This document shows, in pieces, positions 16,950 to 26,392 of a stretch of 56,235 bases of DNA (position 1 is the first letter of the stretch; each line of letters starts with the position of its first letter). The translations under genes were made by a program, and so were the position numbers. The DNA comes from an uncultured Akkermansia sp. (lineage in GTDB: Bacteria; Verrucomicrobiota; Verrucomicrobiia; Verrucomicrobiales; Akkermansiaceae): positions 1 through 56,235 of the forward strand of contig CASFPZ010000011.1 of the NCBI GenBank assembly GCA_949296365.1, read 5' to 3'. The notes beneath the pieces are model-generated. The model did not search any database. It saw only the letters and a program-made list of their open reading frames with translations, and had not been told where the DNA came from.

Positions 16950-19181
16950 ATGATGAACATACATTTGGCCTCTCAATCCATGTTGCCAGCATTGCCGACA
17001 TGGCGTGAAATTGGTCCTGAGATCAAGGCAGAAGCGGTAGAATTACCATTCCATGTGTTGACAAAAGATTCTCAAATGACTTTTGACGTTGTCGATAACA
17101 AGGTACGCCGCATTTATTATGGAAGTCGTTTGACAAGGCCGGATGATGTATTGGCAGTAGGTTCATCTTCGTCGACTTTGTTCTATCCTACGCGAATGGA
17201 TGCAATGGGTCCTTGGGAGAATGCGACGGGAGAATGGGATATTTCAATAACACAGGGGGACGGCACGAATTCTCTGGATTTGGTATACGATTCTTGTTTG
17301 AGAGCGAGGCCTCATCCCGGGGTAGAACTGGTAGCGATCGTTTTGCGGGATACCTATTACCCGATTCGGGTAAGTCTGTATGTGTTAGCGCATGATGAAT
17401 CTAATGTGTTTGAACAGTGGGTGAAGATTGAGAATTTAGGAAGCAAACACGTGACGATAGACTATGGAGCGACGTGTCATTTGCAAGTACAGGCGAGTCG
17501 GTACTACGTGACCTCATTTCGGGGGACTTGGGGAGGAGAATCGCTGTTGAGAGAAGAAGAAGTACAGCAGGGGAATTGTTTAACGTTGAGATCGGATGTT
17601 GGGGTAAGAACAGCTCAAGAAGGGACGCCAGGGTTTGTGTTAGCGCTGGATCATCCGGCACAGGAAGAAACCGGCGAAGTTTATTTAGGCGCTCTTGCGT
17701 GGTCGGGTAATTATATCATGAATTTTCAACATTCTGCTTATGGCAAGATGTTTGCTTCGTGGGGGGTCGACATGCAAGAGGCACCCTATCGTCTTGGCCC
17801 TGGTCAAATTTTGGTATTGCCGCGAGCGATTTTGACTCACAGCATGCATGGCAAGGGAGAGGCTTCTCGGCAAATGCACCGGTGGGCACGCAGGTGTGGA
17901 ATACGGGATGGCCATCAGGAGCGCATGACGTTATTGAATTCTTGGGAAGGAGCCTACTTTACGTATGACGAATCATTGTTACAAACGATGATGGAGCGTG
18001 CGGCAGGGTTGGGGGTAGAGTTATTTGTGTTGGATGATGGATGGTTTGCTAAAAAATACCCACGGGATAATGCCCAAGCGGGTTTAGGGGATTGGGTTGT
18101 TAATGCCAGCAAGCTTCCCAATGGTTTTGAAACCCTCATCCAAAGAGGACGAGAAAAGAACATCCAATTTGGTCTTTGGGTAGAACTGGAAATGGTAAAC
18201 CCCAAGTCCGAACTCTATGAAAATCATCCCGATTGGGTCATTCAACTGCCGCATCGCGACCAGCGCGTAGAGCGCAATCAGTTGATTTTGGATCTATCGA
18301 ATCCCGAAGTACAGCAGTACGTGATTGATTGCATGGATCGTCTTCTCAGTGCGAACCCAGGCATTGTTTACATCAAGTGGGACTGTAACCGTAAAATTGC
18401 GGATCCTGGATCTCTATTCCTGTCTTCTCAATGTCAGAAAAATCTTTTCATAGATTACATCAACGGCTATTATAAAACGCTGGAGGCCATTACTTGTCGT
18501 TATCCTCATGTTGTGTTTCAAGCATGTGCGTCTGGGGGAGGAAGAGCCGACTACGGAGCGATGGCTTTCCACCATGAGTTCTGGACTTCAGACAATACGG
18601 ATCCGTATGAGCGAGTCTTCATGCAGTGGGGAATTGGGCATATCTTTCCAGCAATTGCAATAGCATCTCATGTTACAGTATCTCCCAACCGGCAAACAGG
18701 GCGCCAAACCTCATTGAAATTCCGTTTTGATGTTGCTTCTACTGGTCGTCTTGGATTCGAATTGCGCCCCCAAGACATGACGCCCAAAGAAACAGAGTTT
18801 GCCAAACTAGCATTGGAGACGTACAAAAGCATTCGACCAGTCGTGCAATTTGGAGATTTGTATCGATTGCGGTCTCCCTATGCAACAGGAGAAGCGGCAT
18901 TGATGTACGTTTGGACCTCTACCGATAACGGTAAGCAACGAGCTGTCGTCTTTGCTTGTATGTTGCAAAAATTATTGGCGACGCGTGCTGCACCAGTCCA
19001 ATTGCGGGGGCTTCACCCAGGAAAACGCTATTATATCCGCGAACTCAATGTCGATGAATCTGGGAATCGAATCAATCTTAGCGGGGTGGAGGTAGGCGGT
19101 GATTTCTTGATGAACCACGGGATTCCATTTCAGTTTTCACAGGCTATTCAATCAGCATTGGTGGAAATAACAGAAGTGTAG
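16950..19181 (+). CDS. alpha-galactosidase, glycoside hydrolase family 36
   Basis: 743 residues, the usual length for bacterial GH36 enzymes: N-terminal beta-supersandwich, central TIM barrel and C-terminal beta domain. The nucleophile is D478 in YIKWDCNR (KWDMNR is the common form) and the acid/base is D548 in WTSDNTDPYER; LDDGWF at 361-366 is also conserved. It removes terminal alpha-galactose from oligosaccharides. No signal peptide, so it acts in the cytoplasm on imported sugars. Two adjacent ATGs (16950, 16953) are possible. It closes the HlyD-toroid cluster. Confidence 0.95.
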   Translation: MMNIHLASQSMLPALPTWREIGPEIKAEAVELPFHVLTKDSQMTFDVVDNKVRRIYYGSRLTRPDDVLAVGSSSSTLFYPTRMDAMGPWENATGEWDISITQGDGTNSLDLVYDSCLRARPHPGVELVAIVLRDTYYPIRVSLYVLAHDESNVFEQWVKIENLGSKHVTIDYGATCHLQVQASRYYVTSFRGTWGGESLLREEEVQQGNCLTLRSDVGVRTAQEGTPGFVLALDHPAQEETGEVYLGALAWSGNYIMNFQHSAYGKMFASWGVDMQEAPYRLGPGQILVLPRAILTHSMHGKGEASRQMHRWARRCGIRDGHQERMTLLNSWEGAYFTYDESLLQTMMERAAGLGVELFVLDDGWFAKKYPRDNAQAGLGDWVVNASKLPNGFETLIQRGREKNIQFGLWVELEMVNPKSELYENHPDWVIQLPHRDQRVERNQLILDLSNPEVQQYVIDCMDRLLSANPGIVYIKWDCNRKIADPGSLFLSSQCQKNLFIDYINGYYKTLEAITCRYPHVVFQACASGGGRADYGAMAFHHEFWTSDNTDPYERVFMQWGIGHIFPAIAIASHVTVSPNRQTGRQTSLKFRFDVASTGRLGFELRPQDMTPKETEFAKLALETYKSIRPVVQFGDLYRLRSPYATGEAALMYVWTSTDNGKQRAVVFACMLQKLLATRAAPVQLRGLHPGKRYYIRELNVDESGNRINLSGVEVGGDFLMNHGIPFQFSQAIQSALVEITEV

Positions 19182-19278
19182 AATCATCGCTTGGCAACAT
19201 GCTCCTAGACCAAAAAATTGAGGCAAAAGGGACAGTATTGAGGCACGGAGACACAGAGATGGGATTTTATTGCTATTG

Positions 19279-19320
19279 AACACGTAAAAACAAAAACTTA
19301 TGGCTTGACCTTTACGTGTT
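19279..19320 (+). promoter_or_regulatory. 10-bp inverted repeat overlapping a possible panD promoter
   Basis: AACACGTAAA (19279-19288) and TTTACGTGTT (19311-19320) are perfect inverse copies 22 nt apart. A TTGACC (19305-19310) touches the right arm and could be a -35 box for panD, though the -10 is poor. It may be an operator or an RNA hairpin. No T tract follows. The rest of 19182-19343 shows no gene. Confidence 0.4.
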
Positions 19321-19343
19321 GTGAGGTTTCTTTATCCCGTGCC

Positions 19344-19682
19344 ATGCTTGTTCAGCAACTTAAATCAAAAATTCACCGCGCCATGATAACCCGCGGCGAT
19401 GTGGATTATGAAGGTAGCATTGAGATCCCGGCGGATTTAATGGCGGCGGTTGATTTATGGCCCGGAGAGAAGGTTTTAGTGGCTTCCGTGACCTCGGGGA
19501 ATCGTTTGGAAACTTATGTTCTGGAAGGCCCTCCTGGTACGGGGCAGATTATCATGAACGGCGGAGCTGCTCATCTGATTAAGACGGGAGAACGCGTTGT
19601 TATTATGTCTTTTGCTTTGTCGGAAGAGCGCCTTGTCGCCAAAAAGATTATTTGTAACGAGCATAACGAAATCATTTCCTAG
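19344..19682 (+). CDS. panD: aspartate 1-decarboxylase proenzyme
   Basis: 112 residues from the ATG at 19344 (MLVQQLKSKIHRA); an upstream in-frame TTG at 19305 gives a non-family extension. PanD makes beta-alanine for pantothenate and CoA. It is self-cleaved between G24 and S25 (YEGSIEI), with S25 becoming the pyruvoyl group; the active-site Y22, R54-region and NGGAAHL motif are present. Full length. secG starts 40 nt downstream. Confidence 0.95.
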   Translation: MLVQQLKSKIHRAMITRGDVDYEGSIEIPADLMAAVDLWPGEKVLVASVTSGNRLETYVLEGPPGTGQIIMNGGAAHLIKTGERVVIMSFALSEERLVAKKIICNEHNEIIS

Positions 19683-19722
19683 GCTTTACAAAACAGATTT
19701 AGTCGACCATACTGCTTTGCCC

Positions 19723-20214
19723 ATGATTTTAGCTTCTTTTCTTGATATCGCGATCAATCTGACTTTCGTCGTACAGATCATTGTGACATGCCTGTTACTG
19801 TTGGTTGTTTTAATGCAGCGTCCCAAACAGGAAGGTCTAGGGGCTGCATTCGGTTCTGCTATTACCGATCAGGCCTTTGGCGCACAAACGACTGATGTGT
19901 TGAAGAAATCTACTGTGATCTTTGGTTCTTTGTTCATGCTCATTGCTTTTGTCCTCTGTATTCTGCTGAACATGAAATACAAAGAAAATCTGCCGACTCT
20001 TTCTCAATCGCCTATTCCGGTACAATCTCAAGAGGCTTCTACAGAAGGACAGAAATCTGTTACTGAACTTATTCAGGAGCAAGAGAAAAAAGACGGTGGG
20101 CAAACAAATCCAACACCCCAACAACAGAGCCAGCAAACACCGCCTGCTTCTCCAGAGCCTGCTAAACAAACTCCTCCTGCTGGGCAACAACAAGCCCCTG
20201 CTCAGAATAAATAA
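19723..20214 (+). CDS. secG: preprotein translocase subunit SecG with long C-terminal tail
   Basis: 163 residues from the ATG at 19723 (MILASFLDIAIN). It has two membrane helices (about 10-32 and 64-86) separated by the conserved QRPKQEGLGAAFGS loop of SecG. A hydrophilic tail of about 75 residues rich in Gln and Pro follows, making it about twice the usual length. It assists SecYE during export; secY lies at 35419. An upstream in-frame extension to 19597 overlaps panD and is not used. Confidence 0.9.
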   Translation: MILASFLDIAINLTFVVQIIVTCLLLLVVLMQRPKQEGLGAAFGSAITDQAFGAQTTDVLKKSTVIFGSLFMLIAFVLCILLNMKYKENLPTLSQSPIPVQSQEASTEGQKSVTELIQEQEKKDGGQTNPTPQQQSQQTPPASPEPAKQTPPAGQQQAPAQNK

Positions 20215-20259
20215 TTCCTATCTGGGGAAAGAAATTTCTAGTTGCTCTAACTTTTTGAT

Positions 20260-20290
20260 AGAGAACGCTTTGCTGCGTTCTCTTTTTTTG
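20260..20290 (+). terminator. intrinsic terminator after secG
   Basis: AGAGAACGC (20260-20268) pairs perfectly with GCGTTCTCT (20275-20283) around a 6-nt loop and is followed by a run of T. Confidence 0.93.
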
Positions 20291-20562
20291 TTTTTGGGAG
20301 AAAGGTTGTCTGAACTTGAGATTACGTAAACAGAATAATAGTTCTTCTACGTCAAGAACGATAGAAAAGAAAGGAGGTTTGGATTGATCATTAGCCTAGG
20401 AGAGAGGCCGATTTTCTCCCTAACGAAAAGAGAATTGTTTATTTTTGTTGTTGACATATAGCAACTGGAACTTTTACGTTTAGGGTTGTCAAATGAATCA
20501 ATGATGAGAACTCGCATAGCCAACAAGGGAAAAGGAGAGGAAAAGGAGAACGTATTACAATC
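20291..20562 (+). other. intergenic leader region before the accessory cluster
   Basis: No gene is seen. A perfect TTGACA stands at 20451-20456 but without a good -10 box at the right distance. Purine-rich AGGAG-like stretches occur at 20532-20550. The next ORF probably has its promoter here. Confidence 0.35.
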
Positions 20563-21686
20563 ATGAGAAGGAGAAAGAAAATGATGATGTGGCTAGGAGG
20601 ATTTTTGGGATTATTTATTTTAGCGGTGTTAGTGGTTTTCTGTTGGTTGATGAGGGAGATAGGGCAGACGCCGACAGCGGAAGAGCTGAAGATCTACGAG
20701 GGGTTACCGTATTTTAGGAATGGGGAATTTCAGAGTCCGGAAAAGATTATTTTGGATTTGGACCATGTTCGCAATGGGCCGATGAAGTGGACGACTTTTT
20801 TAAGCCGTTCGAAGTATGCGCCAGAGGAATTGCTTCCGCAGATTAAGTTGAATCGAGAGAGTTTTTTTGGGAAGCCGGAGGATTTTGCATTGTATTGGCT
20901 AGGACATTCGACAATGTTAATGGAGATAGCAGGGTATCGCGTAATGATAGACCCGGTATTGGAGAATGCAGGGCCTCTGCCATTTGTGGTGCCGAGGTAT
21001 CAAGCATCGCCTCTTTCGCAGGATGAATTGCCAACGATAGATTATGTAGTGATTACGCATAATCACTATGACCATTTGGAGCGCAAGACCATTCAATCAT
21101 TGAAGGGGAGCCGTTTTATTGTGCCTCTTGGGCTAGGGACGACGTTAAAGGGTTGGGGAATTGATGGAGAGCGCATTATCGAATTGGGTGGGGAGATTGT
21201 TGCGAAGCGGGTGAGCTACGTATTACAGCTGAAACAGCTGTTCACTATTCGGGGCGCGGCCTAGGTGATCGCAATAAGACTCTGTGGAATTCGTATATCT
21301 TCCAGTACCAGGACAAACGCATTTTCTGGAGTGGCGATAGCGGATATGGGGCACATTTTAAACGAATAGGAAAAACCTATGGTCCCTTTGATTTGGCGTG
21401 TGTTGAAATTGACGGCTGGAATACTGGATGGCCCAATACGCACATGTTTCCACGCGAGGCAGTGACGGCTGTTTGCGATTTGCGGGCTCAACGCATGTTG
21501 CCAGTACATTGGGCTGCTTATGATTTAGCATTGCACCCGTGGCAAGAATCGATCGATATGGTGGTGAGTGAGGCAGAACGGATAGGTGTTGAAATGGTGA
21601 CGCCACGAATGGGTGAGAAAATAGAACCAGGAGTTACGAAGTCGGAGCAATGGTGGCGAACCCAACGCGAGTCAATCCAACAATAG
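20563..21686 (+). pseudogene. membrane-anchored metallo-beta-lactamase-fold hydrolase (NAPE-PLD/UlaG-like), frameshifted
   Basis: An N-terminal membrane helix is followed by WLGHSTMLMEIAG and the metal site THNHYDHLE at about 165-173. The first frame ends at 21264, but the missing C-terminal part continues in the -1 frame: WGDCCEAGELRITA, HYSGRGLGDRNKTLW, FWSGDSGYGAHF, then to the stop at 21686. Re-inserting one G into the GGG at 21186-21188 restores a continuous protein of about 374 residues. So it is either a decayed gene or a base-calling error. The start may be ATG 20563 or ATG 20581; the latter has AGAAGGAG upstream. Confidence 0.85.
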
Positions 21687-21700
21687 ACAAACGAAAAAGC

Positions 21701-22845
21701 ATGATTAGGAATTATATAGGTAAAATGTTATTGAGTACATGTGCAGCCCTTTGCGCAGGGGCTTGGGCGTCGAACGACAGTAGCGGGGAGGTTGGTCGCC
21801 AGGCAGAGTGTCAGAAAAACTACCGGATCCTGTTTGGGGGTGAAGCGTTAACAGGGAAGGGGAATGATCCCGAAATGATGGCAATTTTGCAGAAGGTGAT
21901 CTTCGGCGATGTATTTTCAACGGGTGTTTTAAGTATTAAGGAACGCGAGTTGATTACTTGCGTAACACTGGCGACATTACAGACGTTGCCGCAATTAAAA
22001 GCGCATGCCCAGGCAGCTCTCAATGTTGGGATAAGCCCGGTGGAGCTGCGTGAAGAGATGTACTTAACGGCTCCTTTTATCGGATTTCCCAGGATGTTGA
22101 ATGCCGTAGCGACAGTCAACGAAGTGTTTCAGGATCGAGGCATCGCGTTGCCGTTGGAATCGCAAGGGACTGTGACAGATCAAACTCGAACTGAACAAGG
22201 GCGAAACTTTATCCAGGAGGCATTGAGGAGGCCATGAAAGGCGTTCCCGGCAAGTGGGGAGGTTGCGTCGAGGAATTGTTGACTGCTTATTGTTTTGGGG
22301 ATGTGTATACGCGGAATGGCCTGGATCTGAGAATGAAGGAATTGCTGGGTTATTGCATATTGACGACCCTCGAGGCAGACAGTCAACTCAAGACGCATTT
22401 CTCTGGCAATATGAAGGCGGGAAATTCTCCGGAAAAATTAGCGGCGGCAGTGGTTCAAACTTTGCCTTACATCGGTTTTCCTGCGGCGATTAAATCTTTG
22501 CAAATAATTAAACAGGAGACGGTTAATTCGTCAGCTGACGATCTCGTGCGTCTGTCTTTAATTACCGTTGATTCTCGACAGTTGGAAGCTTACAAGGCAT
22601 TGTTGAAAGAAGAAATAGAAGCTTCGATGCAACTTGAACCAGGAGTATTGGTTTTATATGCCGTCTTCGACCAACAGGTTCCCAACAAGGTGACTATTCT
22701 GGAAATTTACACAGATCGATCTGCTTATGAAAAGCATCTGCAGACACCTCATTTTCAAAAATATAAACAGGGGACGAAGGGAATGGTGCAAGATTTGAAA
22801 CTGATCGATACGACACCTTTGATCCCAGGACTCAAGATTAAATAG
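21701..22845 (+). pseudogene. double carboxymuconolactone-decarboxylase-domain protein with C-terminal ABM domain, frameshifted
   Basis: Starting at ATG 21701 with a signal peptide (about 1-23), the first frame carries one CMD domain (ERELITCVTLATLQTLPQLKAH region) and ends at 22237. A second frame (ATG 22234) carries another CMD domain (CFGDVYTRNGLDLRMKELL) and a monooxygenase-like (ABM) domain. The family normally has both CMD domains in one chain, and the -1 frame upstream of 22234 already reads AKLYPGGIEEA. Adding one G to the GGG at 22199-22201 joins them as EQGAKLYPGG. The ATGA overlap is therefore probably fortuitous, although AGGAGG precedes that ATG. The substrate is unknown. Confidence 0.8.
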
Positions 22846-22856
22846 AAGTGGATAAC

Positions 22857-23821
22857 ATGAAATTGTTTGACAGAAGAACGTTTATAAAAACATCGGCAAT
22901 AGCTAGTGGCGCTTTGCTAGCTTGCCGCGAGGCAGGTGCGGATGAGAGCTTCCAGACCGACGAATTACTGAAGGGAGTTTGCGATATCCACATTCATGCC
23001 CAACCGGATTCACAAGCTCGTTCTGTTAATGAATGGAGCATGACTCGCGATGCGATGCAGGCGGGGTATCAAGCATTAATGTTCAAATCGAATGATTTCA
23101 GTTGCCATGACAGAGCCTACCTCGTACGCCAAGCCGTACCGGGAGCACAGTGTTTTGGAAGTTTTTGTATGAATCGCTGTCATGGGGATCGAGTTAATGT
23201 TATTGCAGCACGCCAGGCTGTGAAAACGACGGGAGGATTGTGTCGCTGTATTTGGATGCCGACGTTGGATGCGGTGTATCATTACAAATGTACTGGACGT
23301 AAAGAAGATGGAATACCAGTTATCGATGCAACGACAGGCAAAGTTTTGCCAGAGGTTCAGGAGGTGATGGAAGTTTGCGCTGAAGCAGACATTATTTTTG
23401 CAACAGGGCATTCATCTCCTGAAGAATCTCTGATTCTCGTGCGCAAGGCCCGCGAGATTGGTGTTGGCAAAGTAGTTGTGACTCATGCCAATTCTCATTT
23501 TTGGGTGATGACGCCCGATCAAATCAAGCAATGTGCCGAGTTGGGAGCCTATATCGAATACTGTTATTTACCTTGTTTGTGGGCCCAGGAACGAAGATGG
23601 CCCAGTATAAACGGCAGAGACACGAAGAGTTTGCGGCGTTTTTGCGCATAGTGCCGGAGAGGAGTTTCATTTCGACCGATTTGGGGCAAGCTGTGATGCC
23701 GCATCCAGTCAGAGGGATGCATCAGTGCCTAATCGCATTAACAGAATTAGGATTTAGCAGGAAGGAGATCGACCAATTTGTTCGAGTCAATCCTGCATGG
23801 CTTTTAGGACTTAACAAATAA
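22857..23821 (+). pseudogene. Tat-exported amidohydrolase-like protein (DUF6282-like), frameshifted
   Basis: The ATG at 22857 gives a Tat-type signal (FDRRTFIKTSAIASGALLA); a GTG at 22848 is an alternative. The barrel begins with the metal motif CDIHIHAQPDS and continues with MFKSNDF, ATGHSSPEE and VTHANSHFW. The first frame ends at 23651 in non-family sequence; the -1 frame supplies GPGTKMAQYKRQRHEEFAAF and ISTDLGQAVMPHPVRGM up to 23821. One extra G in the GGG at 23581-23583 gives the continuous LPCLWGPGTK. It is the third gene in a row with this lesion. Substrate unknown. Confidence 0.8.
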
Positions 23822-23830
23822 GAACACCAG

Positions 23831-25108
23831 ATGGACAGAAGAAAGTTTATTAAGAAATCAGCGTTAACAGTGGTTGCCAGCTCTATCATGGGAAAAACAG
23901 TTGCCTGTGGGCAGGAAAAATCTGGCCAGCCAGCGAAGGATATTTTGAATTATCGAGAGACGATGCCGTATCGGCCCATGGGGCGAACGGGAATTCAAGT
24001 TTCGGCGTTAGGATTTGGCATGTTACGGTTGCCGATGACGAACGGACATGTGGATTTTGATCAATCAACTGAAATGGTTCATCGAGCCATTGACGGGGGC
24101 GTTAATTATATCGATACGGGCCGAGTTTACCTGGGAGGCGAAAGCGAACAGGCAGTAGGCAAAGCGTTAGCGGGAGGGTGGCGCGATCGTGTCTATGTTA
24201 CGTCGAAGGCCCCTTGGTGGGTCATGGAACGCCCTGAAGATTTTGAACGGCTATTTGATGAATCAAGGCGAGCTATTGGTACTGATGTGATTGATTTTTA
24301 CCATATTCATATGATTATGCATCGTGGATGGAACGAGAAGGTATTACCATATCGTCTGATTGAAAAGATGGAAAAACTGAAGGCTGATGGTAAGATTCGT
24401 TTCATGGGGTTTTCTTTTCACGATAGTTTACAGTTGTTTAAAAAGGTGATTGAATATACTCCAGTTTGGGATTTTTGTTTGATCCAACATAACTATTTGG
24501 ATTATGAGTATGAAGCAGGAGTGTTGGGGCCCAAGTATGCTGCTGCCAATGGCATGGGAGTTGCAGTCATGAAACCAGTACGGACGGGATTTCTTGCCAA
24601 TCTTCCGCCAGTAATGCGCGAGACACTTGCCTCAACAGGAATTCATAAACCTGATGCCGAGTGGGCGCTGGACTACTTATGGGACATCCCGGAAGTCAGT
24701 ATTGCCGTCAGTGGTATGGGCTCGATGAAAGATGTAGAGGCCAATTTGTCATATGCAGCTAAGGCAAAGCCTAACATGTTGACTCCTGCTGAACGAGAAG
24801 CCTTGGGAATGGCTATCAAAGCCTATCGATCGGCGGCAGGACACATTGACTGTACGGGGTGTTACCAGTGTATTCCATGTCCAGAGAACGTGGCTGTCGG
24901 CTATATTTTTGCCTATGTCTACAATAACTATATCTTGCATAAGAACAAGGAACGAGCGATGTTGGATTATACGGTATCGATGTCCCCCATCCAACGAGGG
25001 GATCCAGCATCGTCGTGTACAGGATGCGGCGAGTGTCTCTCCAAATGCCCTCAACATTTGGACATTCCGCGACTATTGGCGCGTGTAGAAGAAACCATGG
25101 GGAAATAA
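23831..25108 (+). CDS. Tat-signal aldo/keto reductase with C-terminal 4Fe-4S domain
   Basis: 425 residues, intact. The N-terminus has a twin-arginine signal, DRRKFIKKSALTVVASS. The aldo/keto reductase barrel shows the catalytic tetrad candidates D95, Y100 and K126 (TSKAPWW), with FYHIHMI for the His. After the barrel, CTGCYQCIPCP and CTGCGECLSKCP give two cysteine sets for iron-sulfur clusters. Export together with Fe-S clusters fits Tat. Its electron partner is not obvious, because NADPH is absent from the periplasm. It follows the amidohydrolase by 9 nt. Confidence 0.88.
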   Translation: MDRRKFIKKSALTVVASSIMGKTVACGQEKSGQPAKDILNYRETMPYRPMGRTGIQVSALGFGMLRLPMTNGHVDFDQSTEMVHRAIDGGVNYIDTGRVYLGGESEQAVGKALAGGWRDRVYVTSKAPWWVMERPEDFERLFDESRRAIGTDVIDFYHIHMIMHRGWNEKVLPYRLIEKMEKLKADGKIRFMGFSFHDSLQLFKKVIEYTPVWDFCLIQHNYLDYEYEAGVLGPKYAAANGMGVAVMKPVRTGFLANLPPVMRETLASTGIHKPDAEWALDYLWDIPEVSIAVSGMGSMKDVEANLSYAAKAKPNMLTPAEREALGMAIKAYRSAAGHIDCTGCYQCIPCPENVAVGYIFAYVYNNYILHKNKERAMLDYTVSMSPIQRGDPASSCTGCGECLSKCPQHLDIPRLLARVEETMGK

Positions 25109-25132
25109 ACTAGAGAATTTTTTTGATCCAAT

Positions 25133-26314
25133 ATGAAAACGAATATGAAATTTACAATGCATGTTCCTACCCAGGTTTTATTTGGGGAAGGAATGCTCGA
25201 CCAATTGGGTCAGCAAAAGCTGCCCGGGAAAAAAGCGTTGATTATCATTTCGAATGGTAAATCAACTCGAGCCAATGGTTATTTGGCTCGTACGGAAAAA
25301 CAATTGGAACAGGCTGGCGTCGAATCGATCGTGTTCGATGGAGTTTCTCCGAATCCAACGGTCGCTAATGTCGAAGCAGGTGCCCAAGTAGCTCGCGACC
25401 ATGAATGTGATTTTCTGGTGGCGTTGGGCGGAGGAAGCGTCATGGATTGTTCGAAGGCGATTGCTGTCATGGCGACCAATGAAGGAACCTTGTGGGATTA
25501 TGTGGCTATTGGGTCGGGGCAAGGCAAACCCATTGCGGTGAAACCTTTGCCAATCGTTGCCATTACAACGACAGCTGGCACGGGGTCTGAAATTGATTCA
25601 GCTGGTGTTATTACGAAGGAAGATACGCACGAAAAGGCCTTTGTGGGGAATCCACAGTTGTTCCCCGTGTTAGCGATTGTGGATCCAGCGTTAATGATGA
25701 GCGTACCTCCTCAGTATACAGCATTCCAGGGGTTTGATGCTTTGTTCCACAGCGTGGAGGGTTTTATTGCCAAGGGTGCGAACTTGATGAGCGATATGTA
25801 CGCGTTGACAGCAATTGAGAAGCTTGCCAAGTATTTGCCGCGAGCCGTTCAACAAGGAGACGATTTGGAAGCTCGTACGCACGTAGCTTTTGCTAATACG
25901 TTGTCGGGCGTGGTCATGTGCCTAACATTGATCACGAGTGAACACGGTATGGAACATGCCTTATCGGCCTATCATCCCAATCTGCCTCACGGAGCGGGGC
26001 TAATTATGATCAGCAAGGCGTATTTCAACTATTTCGTTAAACACCATGGCTGCGACGACCGCTTTATTCGCATGGCCCAGGCAATGGGCATAAGCCATGC
26101 CTCAAAACCAGAAGATTTTATTACGGCACTCGAACGTTTGCAAGAAGCATGTGGCGTTGCCAATTTGAAAATGTCTGATTATGGAATTGTACCTGGTGAG
26201 TTTGAGCAATTTATGCGCAATTCGCGAGAAGTTATGGGGGTGATGTATGCGAGCGATCGTGTACAGATGTCGGATGAAGACATCGTAACCATCTACGCGG
26301 AATCGTACAAGTAA
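25133..26314 (+). CDS. iron-containing alcohol dehydrogenase (YqhD/BDH-like)
   Basis: 393 residues, full length. Nucleotide-binding GGGSVMDCSKAIAV lies at about 100-113 and TTTAGTGSEID at about 142-152. The metal ligands are expected in VDPALM, FHSVEGF and the two histidines of SEHGMEHALSAYHPNLPHG. It would interconvert alcohols and aldehydes with NAD(P)H in the cytoplasm. ATG 25133 or 25145 may be the start; there is no Shine-Dalgarno sequence. It closes the accessory cluster. Confidence 0.9.
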   Translation: MKTNMKFTMHVPTQVLFGEGMLDQLGQQKLPGKKALIIISNGKSTRANGYLARTEKQLEQAGVESIVFDGVSPNPTVANVEAGAQVARDHECDFLVALGGGSVMDCSKAIAVMATNEGTLWDYVAIGSGQGKPIAVKPLPIVAITTTAGTGSEIDSAGVITKEDTHEKAFVGNPQLFPVLAIVDPALMMSVPPQYTAFQGFDALFHSVEGFIAKGANLMSDMYALTAIEKLAKYLPRAVQQGDDLEARTHVAFANTLSGVVMCLTLITSEHGMEHALSAYHPNLPHGAGLIMISKAYFNYFVKHHGCDDRFIRMAQAMGISHASKPEDFITALERLQEACGVANLKMSDYGIVPGEFEQFMRNSREVMGVMYASDRVQMSDEDIVTIYAESYK

Positions 26315-26392
26315 TTAAGTTATCCCGGGGATGTGGCGCTTTACCCATCTCTCGGGAGCCTAAAAATAGGCCCAATAAATCGTTAAAAACGG

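Noticed and set aside
22234..22845. Second CMD ORF as an independent gene starting at the ATGA overlap
   Set aside because: Family-like sequence in the same frame continues upstream of the ATG and joins the first ORF after adding one G, so a single frameshifted gene is a better reading.
21180..23590. Programmed -1 ribosomal frameshifting
   Set aside because: None of the three sites has a canonical X-XXY-YYZ heptamer in the zero frame and no downstream pseudoknot was evident by eye; single-base loss explains all three.
20563..26314. Defence or anti-phage island
   Set aside because: The genes are hydrolases and oxidoreductases with export signals; no nuclease, helicase, toxin or sensor domain of known defence systems is visible.
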